A model generated the notes under the pieces. That model saw nothing but the letters and a program-made list of their open reading frames with translations. It was not told where the DNA came from and ran no database searches. The translations under genes were made by a program, and so were the position numbers. A stretch of DNA of 5,832 nt from Anaerolineaceae bacterium. GTDB taxonomy: Bacteria > Chloroflexota > Anaerolineae > Anaerolineales > Anaerolineaceae. Shown piece after piece: positions 1-3,996 of the stretch (positions within the stretch are counted from its first letter, which is position 1; each line of letters opens with the position of its first letter). The stretch is taken from NCBI GenBank assembly GCA_003501835.1, contig DNOU01000130.1:2060-7891 (forward strand). Reading direction: 5' to 3'.

Positions 1-14
1 ATGGAAACTCTCAT
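1..14 (-). CDS. Start of a downstream gene (first four codons only), probably the next metal ABC transporter subunit
   Basis: An ATG at 14-12 overlaps the stop codon of the substrate-binding protein gene in the ATGA arrangement typical of translationally coupled operon genes. It is preceded by AGGAG (19-23 on the + strand as CTCCT) at a somewhat short spacing of 4 bases. The visible codons read Met-Arg-Val-Ser before the window ends. In Zn/Mn uptake operons the gene after the binding protein is usually the ATPase (ZnuC/MntB type) or the permease, so that is the expected identity. Four codons cannot prove it. Confidence 0.5.
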
Positions 15-982
15 TTTGCTCCTGTCAATCCGTTAACGATAGCAGTGACGTTGTAACGCATGTAATCCTGGTAAGTGGGTGCCGGACCGCTGCTGGTAGT
101 GAGTGAGCCGGTGTAGATCTGCACAAGCTTCACCCCGGTATCCTCTGCCACCCGCTCTGCCAGGGTTGAGCTGATATTCGCCCCCAGGAAGATGGCTGTG
201 ACATGCAGGCTGCGGATGGCATCCTCCAGCGCAGCCAGGTCTTGAGCTGAGGGTTCCGCTGTGGTGCTGTAAGAGGGGACGATGGCTCCCACCTGGTCAA
301 AACCGTAACGGCTGGCAAAATAGCCAAAGATCAGGTGATCGGTGACGATCTTGCGCGATGACGGCGGGATGACGGCAACCTGCGTCTTGATCCATTCATC
401 CAGCGAGGTGAGTGAATCGGTGGTTTGTTGCGCATTCAGGGCGTACTGGCTGGCATGCTGCGGATCGGCTTCGCTGAGCGCCTTTTCGATATTCTGGACC
501 CAGACCTTCACATTCTCGGGGTCCACCCACACATGTGGATCGCCCCCGGATGAGGGAATGGGTTCATCCGGATGCTTGATATCACCGGTGAATTGCAGGG
601 GAGTGATTCCGTCCGAAACCACGACGACATGTGCGCTCCCGCCGGCGTTTTGCACCAGCTTGTCCATGAATTGCTCAAGCCCCAATCCGCTCTCGAAGAC
701 AATGCTGGCATGGCTCACATTTGCCACGTCCTGGGGAGTGGGTTGGTACTGGTGTTCGTCAGTGCCGATGGGCACCAGTGTGGTGACCTGAACGAAATCG
801 CCACCCACCTGGCGCACAATGTCTGCCACGATGCTGGTGGTTGCGGTCACCTTCAGCACCTGCGAATCAGAACCGGAGGCAGGTGTACTTGTACAGGATG
901 CGATCAAAACTGCAAGAATGAAAAGCACAAGCAGTACACGCGGGAAACGGGTCAATTTGCACCGTCTTTCTGACCCTGGCAT
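11..982 (-). CDS. znuA: Metal (Zn/Mn) ABC transporter substrate-binding lipoprotein, ZnuA/TroA family
   Basis: Extracytoplasmic metal-binding protein of a cluster A-I ABC importer; it captures Zn2+ (possibly Mn2+) and hands it to the membrane permease. The N-terminus has basic residues, a hydrophobic core (about residues 16-27) and a lipobox I-A-S-C with the lipidated Cys at 30, so the mature protein is anchored to the outer face of the membrane. Family ligands are visible: His77 in DEHQYQPTPQD, His150 in DPHVWVDP and His216 in TDHLIFGYFASRYGF. The His/Asp-rich loop of classical ZnuA between the first two is short and His-poor (about residues 131-149). Where Mn-binding homologues have a late Asp ligand, this protein reads YTGSL (290-294), so the fourth ligand is unclear. 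The 323-residue length is normal. The ATG at 982 has no Shine-Dalgarno. A TTG at 955, overlapping the regulator's stop as TTGA, would give a tidier 21-residue signal peptide and may be the true start. The gene overlaps the Fur-family gene by 31 bases in another frame. The symbol is provisional because metal specificity is inferred. Confidence 0.92.
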   Translation of the reverse strand: MPGSERRCKLTRFPRVLLVLFILAVLIASCTSTPASGSDSQVLKVTATTSIVADIVRQVGGDFVQVTTLVPIGTDEHQYQPTPQDVANVSHASIVFESGLGLEQFMDKLVQNAGGSAHVVVVSDGITPLQFTGDIKHPDEPIPSSGGDPHVWVDPENVKVWVQNIEKALSEADPQHASQYALNAQQTTDSLTSLDEWIKTQVAVIPPSSRKIVTDHLIFGYFASRYGFDQVGAIVPSYSTTAEPSAQDLAALEDAIRSLHVTAIFLGANISSTLAERVAEDTGVKLVQIYTGSLTTSSGPAPTYQDYMRYNVTAIVNGLTGAK

Positions 983-1401
983 TCAGGGCAAATACCAAAA
1001 AACTGTAACATGTGATCGCTCACAGCAAAGCCAGTTTCCGATGCCACTTTGCTGGAGAGACTTTCAAAGTTGTCACCGCAGAAGGTGACCGTTCTACCGC
1101 ACGAGGTACAAACCAGCAGGTGTTCATGACCATTTTGCTTGCGCATCACGGTATGGCAGCCATCTGCCTGGTGCACCCGCTGGATCAAGCCCAGCTGGTC
1201 CAGCTGATCGAGGGTGCGGTAGATGGTGACCAGACCCAGTGCGGGATCTTTCTTCCGGCAAATGGTAAAGAGGTCAACAGGTTCGAGCGCTTTTTGCGAT
1301 TTCACCAATTCCTCAACGATGACCCGCCGTGCATGGGTGATGCGGTATCCGTTTGCCTGTAATTGTGACAACCACTCTTTGACCAGGGGATGTTCACTCA
1401 T
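952..1401 (-). CDS. Fur-family metal-responsive transcriptional repressor, probably Zur-like
   Basis: A 149-residue protein, typical length for Fur/Zur/PerR. Residues 1-84 form the winged-helix DNA-binding domain, with the family motif ALGLVTIYRTLDQLDQLGLI (54-73) containing the recognition helix. The C-terminal dimerisation/metal domain has GHEHLLVCTSCG, giving His92, His94, Cys98 and Cys101, then Cys108, His130 and a second pair Cys138/Cys141. In this family the two CxxC pairs hold a structural zinc, and the histidines with nearby acidic residues form the sensory metal site. It is the first gene of an operon with a Zn/Mn-type binding protein, and a palindrome lies at its own predicted transcription start, so self-repression and control of uptake are expected. 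Zinc sensing (Zur) is favoured by context. Fur, Mur or PerR function cannot be excluded from sequence alone. The ATG has AAGGAG upstream at a 10-base spacing. The end overlaps the next gene. Confidence 0.93.
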   Translation of the reverse strand: MSEHPLVKEWLSQLQANGYRITHARRVIVEELVKSQKALEPVDLFTICRKKDPALGLVTIYRTLDQLDQLGLIQRVHQADGCHTVMRKQNGHEHLLVCTSCGRTVTFCGDNFESLSSKVASETGFAVSDHMLQFFGICPECQGQKDGAN

Positions 1402-1411
1402 TTTGACCCGG

Positions 1412-1417
1412 CTCCTT
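1412..1417 (-). promoter_or_regulatory. Ribosome binding site of the Fur-family gene
   Basis: AAGGAG on the minus strand, 10 bases before the ATG at 1401. The match to the anti-Shine-Dalgarno is strong, though the spacing is slightly long. It supports the ATG at 1401 as the start. Its first base is also the outer edge of the adjacent palindrome, so a bound repressor would cover the leader. Confidence 0.7.
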
Positions 1418-1437
1418 ATTGAAAAAGAATTTCAATA
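1417..1437. promoter_or_regulatory. Candidate Fur/Zur operator at the regulator's own promoter
   Basis: A perfect 8-base inverted repeat, TATTGAAA (1417-1424) and TTTCAATA (1430-1437), around a 5-base AT-rich centre. The TGAAA-N5-TTTCA core resembles AT-rich Fur/Zur-type boxes. It begins right at the predicted transcription start (about 1438), immediately downstream of a good -10, where a bound dimer would block initiation. Being upstream of a Fur-family gene plus metal uptake gene supports autoregulation. The binding protein is inferred. Confidence 0.68.
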
Positions 1438-1444
1438 CCGAATA

Positions 1445-1473
1445 AGTATACAAAATATTCCCCACTTCGTAAA
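1445..1473 (-). promoter_or_regulatory. Sigma-70-type promoter of the fur-like/znuA operon
   Basis: On the minus strand, -35 TTTACG (1473-1468, 4 of 6 consensus) and -10 TATACT (1450-1445, 5 of 6) are separated by exactly 17 bases. The predicted start falls near 1438, next to the inverted repeat. The -35 lies in the loop of the terminator for the preceding gene, so the two elements physically share sequence. Confidence 0.6.
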
Positions 1474-1484
1474 GAGGTGGGGAA
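1458..1484 (-). terminator. Rho-independent terminator of the htrA gene
   Basis: An inverted repeat with arms 1458-1468 and 1474-1484 and a 5-base loop. Read on the minus strand, the stem starts 8 bases after the htrA stop codon. It has eight perfect lower pairs (UUCCCCAC with GUGGGGAA), one A-C mismatch and two upper pairs, followed by UAUUUUG as a U-rich tail. Position, GC-rich stem and tail all fit an intrinsic terminator for minus-strand transcription. Confidence 0.72.
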
Positions 1485-1492
1485 AGAATTAC

Positions 1493-2731
1493 TTATTGTC
1501 CTGAACCAGGTCGTGAAGCCAGGGTGACGGTCACCGTCATCGGTTTTCCATCCCGCAGAATGGTCAGCTCCACTTTTTGACCGCTTTGGGTGTGCAGGAA
1601 GATGTAGGAAAGAAGATCATCAAAGTTCTTCACCTCCACCTTGTCTACAGCTGTGATCACATCACCGCCCACGCTCACATCGATGCCGTAAATGGTGACA
1701 GTGGTACTGCTGCCCTTCAACCCCGCCTTATCAGCAGGTCCGCCCTGGACCACCTCATTGATCAACACGCCCCTTTGCCCGGCATCCAGCTTCATGGCGG
1801 TTGCCAGATTGGAGGTCAGATCCTGCCCGGCAATCCCCAACCAGGCGTGATCCACCTTGCCGTTCTCGATCAGCTGATCAGCAATTGCCTTGACGATGGA
1901 ACTGGGGATGGCATAGCCAACTCCTGAGTTGGTGCCGCTGGTGGTGGCGATGGCGGTATTGACACCGATCACCTCACCGGCAAGGTTTAGTAATGGACCG
2001 CCCGAATTACCCGGGTTGATGGCAGTATCCGTCTGGATCATGTCGGGGATGCTGAAATTTGGAGTATTGGATTGGAATTGTGACTGGTTTTGAGCGCCGT
2101 TGGTTTCCAGCATCCGCCCCAGCCCTGAAACAATGCCGGTGGACATGGAGCCCTGCAGCCCAAACGGGTTGCCAATGGCGACAGCGATCTCACCCACCTT
2201 CACTGTGGAAAAATCAGCCAATGAGAGGGGTTTGAGTTTGGAAAAATCACCTTCCACCTGGATCACTGCCAGATCGGCACCAGGATCAGTACCCACCAGT
2301 TTGGCGGAAGCCTGTGATCCATCAGAATACGTCACCACGATGTTGGAGGCGTTTTCAATGACGTGATTATTGGTCACGATGTGTCCGTTTGTGTCGTACA
2401 CAAAGCCTGAACCTTCCACCACGGATGGGGTGGTCTGGGGATTCTGAAGTTCGGGGAATCCAGGGATGGTGAATCCCTGGGAAGAAGTGTTGCTGATCTC
2501 CTGGATCACCTGAATGTTGACCACCGAGGGATTGACGGCTTCATATACCTGCATGTAAGCCTGCTCGAGCGAATTGGCAGGTAGCAACGCAGAGGATGCT
2601 GCACTTGTCGGAGCCTGGGTCGCCGCCGCTACAACGGGTTGCTGGGTGGCTGCGGCAGGCGCAGCTGTACAGGCAGACAGAAAAGCCAATGCTATGATCA
2701 GAATAAATGGCATCAGAAAGGTTCTCTTCAT
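1493..2731 (-). CDS. htrA: HtrA/DegP-type trypsin-like serine protease with one PDZ domain, lipoprotein
   Basis: Extracytoplasmic protein-quality-control protease/chaperone of the HtrA (S1C) family. The N-terminus is a lipoprotein signal: MKR, a hydrophobic core (about 6-17), then lipobox L-S-A-C with Cys21. An Ala/Thr/Pro/Gln-rich linker runs to about residue 50. The protease domain spans about 57-290 with a complete triad: His123 in VTNNHVIE, Asp153 in GADLAVIQVE and Ser243 in NPGNSGGPL. The loop before the Ser motif (about 206-232) is long and rich in Asn/Gln/Ser. A single PDZ domain follows (about 295-405), with the carboxylate-binding stretch near AWLGI (296-300) and GVLINEVVQGGPADKAGL (321-338). 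The 412-residue length is normal for a one-PDZ HtrA. Most characterised HtrA proteins are anchored by a transmembrane helix or freely secreted; lipid anchoring is the notable point here. It is apparently a single-gene unit, with hairpins on both sides. The ATG start is supported by AGGG 7 bases upstream and by the signal sequence. I found no convincing promoter or two-component operator. Confidence 0.95.
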   Translation of the reverse strand: MKRTFLMPFILIIALAFLSACTAAPAAATQQPVVAAATQAPTSAASSALLPANSLEQAYMQVYEAVNPSVVNIQVIQEISNTSSQGFTIPGFPELQNPQTTPSVVEGSGFVYDTNGHIVTNNHVIENASNIVVTYSDGSQASAKLVGTDPGADLAVIQVEGDFSKLKPLSLADFSTVKVGEIAVAIGNPFGLQGSMSTGIVSGLGRMLETNGAQNQSQFQSNTPNFSIPDMIQTDTAINPGNSGGPLLNLAGEVIGVNTAIATTSGTNSGVGYAIPSSIVKAIADQLIENGKVDHAWLGIAGQDLTSNLATAMKLDAGQRGVLINEVVQGGPADKAGLKGSSTTVTIYGIDVSVGGDVITAVDKVEVKNFDDLLSYIFLHTQSGQKVELTILRDGKPMTVTVTLASRPGSGQ

Positions 2732-2734
2732 CTT

Positions 2735-2755
2735 CTTTCCCTATATCCTTTCCCT
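2735..2755 (-). promoter_or_regulatory. Purine-rich leader of htrA with a duplicated Shine-Dalgarno-like element
   Basis: AGGGAAAG occurs twice on the minus strand (2742-2735 and 2755-2748), 13 bases apart. The proximal copy places AGGG 7 bases before the ATG and is the likely ribosome binding site; the distal copy is too far away. The rest of the gap up to the hairpin at 2851 is AT-rich. It must hold the htrA promoter, but no -35/-10 pair with acceptable spacing stands out. Confidence 0.45.
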
Positions 2756-2850
2756 TTAGTACTCAGTAAAGAACTCACTTTTTTCCTTTTGGCATGCTAC
2801 AACAACCATGTTAGAAATGAATTAACCTTTTATTAGTAGCCATTAACCTG

Positions 2851-2889
2851 AAAGAGGCTGCCTCCATTCTCGATGGAAACAGCCTCTTT
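2851..2889 (-). terminator. Long hairpin after the toastrack gene, probable terminator
   Basis: Arms AAAGAGGCTG (2851-2860) and CAGCCTCTTT (2880-2889) are exact complements. An inner stem TCCAT/ATGGA (2863-2867, 2873-2877) closes a 5-base loop. Between the stems the minus-strand RNA has GG opposite UU, which can form two G-U pairs and so one continuous 17-pair stem. The plus-strand RNA would have CC opposite AA and stay unpaired. It begins 16 bases after the stop codon. Only UUU, inside the stem, ends the arm, and CAGG follows, so the U-tract is poor. It may stop transcription weakly or mainly protect the 3' end. Confidence 0.6.
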
Positions 2890-2905
2890 GAAATGGTTGA
2901 ATGCG

Positions 2906-3907
2906 TTAATGGATATTGACGCTGCCTGAACCGCGGTTGGCAACCTTGATAAGGATCTTGTACGCAGCGGTGTCGTAATTGCTGGTCTGCCAGGTACCTG
3001 TGCCTTGAGCTGCGAAGGAGCCTCCGGCGTGTATCAGGTCGCTGGGAATGTTCAGTGAACCTGAGCCAGTATCGCTTACCTCAATTCTTACGGCAGCATT
3101 TGCAGGAAGATTAATATTCAACGAGCCGCTGCCGCTGTCGGTTTCAAGTGTCAGGTTCGTCCGGGAGGGCAGGGTGATATTGACAGAACCCGATCCGCTT
3201 TTGATGTGTGCCTGGAAGGGTGAGTTGGATGCGGGAAGAGTGAATTCGGAGCTTCCGGAACCCATGGATGCCTGGAGGGATTGCAGCTTGACTCCCGTAA
3301 GATCGGCATTGACCGACCCGCTGCCACCGTCCATCGTCAAATTGACCGGGATCTCGGATGTGATCCCCAGATCCCACTTAAGATTGAGCATCGAGAAGTC
3401 AAAAGAGATCCAACCGCTGCCATCCGACCTTTGCGAAAGCTGAACGGTTTTGGTATCTGTGCCACTGACGGTGTAATCAATGATCCCGGTATGACCAATT
3501 TCGGCATGGATGAGGTCTGTGCTATTGGTCAACGCATGAAGATCCACGTGTTGAGAGGAAAGGTAAAAAACAAAATTGGCATGGGTGGTCTTATCCAACG
3601 GGGTGGTAAAAGTTTCGACCTTCGCGTTGCCGGTATTGGCTGTGGTCCATCCCAATGCGGGACCGAACACCAGGAAGACAACCACCACACCGACCGTCAA
3701 TATCCCGATCAGGGCCCCCGTCCACGGTTTATGGCGACCAAAGAGGAGATCGAGACCAATGACGATCAGAATGAGCGGCCACAAGCGCAACAGACTGTTG
3801 AGATCGATGGCAGCGATGACATTAAAATTGACCAGCAGCCAGACGATACCCACTCCGATTAAGAGGATGGGCCAGAAGAGCGATCGATGCCTGTTGGGTT
3901 TTTGCAT
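2906..3907 (-). CDS. LiaF-like membrane protein with toastrack/DUF4097-type repeat domain
   Basis: A 333-residue protein. The N-terminus has three hydrophobic segments (about 11-31, 40-56 and 62-85). The first two carry the paired WPILLI...WPLILI pattern of the LiaI/LiaF-like transmembrane region (DUF5668 type). The remaining 240 residues are predicted to face outward. From residue 195 they carry a glycine/serine motif, GSGS or GTGT, at 195, 216, 238, 259, 281, 302 and 326, each usually followed by a short beta strand such as SVNITLP or SLNINLP. A period of about 22 residues fits the coils of a toastrack/DUF4097 beta-helix. LiaF proteins of Firmicutes inhibit the LiaS kinase in the cell-envelope stress response, but no LiaS/LiaR genes lie nearby, so a LiaF role is not supported here. 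An envelope-associated scaffold or sensor is the best guess. GAGGTG lies 5 bases before the ATG. A hairpin follows the gene, and a LacI-like palindrome precedes it. Confidence 0.88.
   Translation of the reverse strand: MQKPNRHRSLFWPILLIGVGIVWLLVNFNVIAAIDLNSLLRLWPLILIVIGLDLLFGRHKPWTGALIGILTVGVVVVFLVFGPALGWTTANTGNAKVETFTTPLDKTTHANFVFYLSSQHVDLHALTNSTDLIHAEIGHTGIIDYTVSGTDTKTVQLSQRSDGSGWISFDFSMLNLKWDLGITSEIPVNLTMDGGSGSVNADLTGVKLQSLQASMGSGSSEFTLPASNSPFQAHIKSGSGSVNITLPSRTNLTLETDSGSGSLNINLPANAAVRIEVSDTGSGSLNIPSDLIHAGGSFAAQGTGTWQTSNYDTAAYKILIKVANRGSGSVNIH
2921..3325 (-). repeat. Protein-level repeat: seven GSGS/GTGT turns with about 22-residue period
   Basis: Within the toastrack gene, the motif G-S/T-G-S/T occurs seven times (residues 195, 216, 238, 259, 281, 302, 326) at intervals of 21, 22, 21, 22, 21 and 24. 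Codons for the motif vary from copy to copy and the DNA shows no recent tandem duplication, so this is an old structural repeat under protein-level selection. The sixth copy is GTGT followed by Trp, and the last coil ends the protein. Confidence 0.75.
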
Positions 3908-3912
3908 GTCCT

Positions 3913-3918
3913 CACCTC
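3913..3918 (-). promoter_or_regulatory. Ribosome binding site of the toastrack gene
   Basis: GAGGTG on the minus strand, 5 bases before the ATG at 3907, within GAGGTGAGG. It is a good Shine-Dalgarno and fixes the start, which also places the first hydrophobic segment correctly. A small CTCG/CGAG inverted repeat (3916-3927) overlaps it and could partly occlude it. Confidence 0.7.
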
Positions 3919-3934
3919 GATTGCGAGAGTTAAA

Positions 3935-3963
3935 ATCATATACGTGTGCAAAACTTGAAACGT
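3935..3963 (-). promoter_or_regulatory. Weak promoter candidate for the toastrack gene
   Basis: TATGAT (3940-3935, minus strand) matches five of six -10 bases and would give a start near 3928 with a leader of about 20 bases. At 17 bases upstream the -35 position reads ACGTTT (3963-3958), a poor match, so activity may depend on an activator or be weak. The -35 position falls inside the palindrome at 3955-3968. Confidence 0.35.
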
Positions 3964-3968
3964 TGCAA
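3955..3968. promoter_or_regulatory. LacI-family-like operator palindrome
   Basis: TTGAAACGTTGCAA is a 14-base palindrome centred on CG with six of seven pairs matching. It also contains the perfect 10-base palindrome CGTTGCAACG, shifted to 3961-3970. The pattern TTG-N-AACGTT-N-CAA resembles operators of LacI-family sugar regulators, which typically have a central CG. It sits at the -35 position upstream of the toastrack gene and 28 bases beyond the stop codon of the glycosidase-like gene. No LacI-type gene is in the window, so the binding protein is a guess. Confidence 0.42.
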
Positions 3969-3996
3969 CGGACAGCTTGGGCAAAAGATCGATCAC

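Noticed and set aside
342..973. Plus-strand open frames opposite the metal-binding protein gene
   Set aside because: Translations are Cys/Ser/Thr/His-rich without domain features, and they mirror codon bias of the real minus-strand gene.
952..982. Possible frameshift between the regulator and the lipoprotein gene
   Set aside because: Both genes have complete family-typical ends and beginnings; this is an ordinary overlap of operon genes.
2756..2850. Search for a promoter and operator upstream of htrA
   Set aside because: Several TA-rich hexamers are present, but none pairs with a -35-like hexamer at 16-18 bases, so no promoter is reported.
3281..3862. 193-codon open frame on the plus strand opposite the toastrack gene
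   Set aside because: Low-complexity, charged translation with no recognisable domain, no ribosome binding site seen, and wholly antisense to a well-supported gene.
3987..3994. GATCGATC palindrome just after the DUF5054 stop codon
   Set aside because: Too short, with no U-tract and no extension of symmetry; expected by chance.
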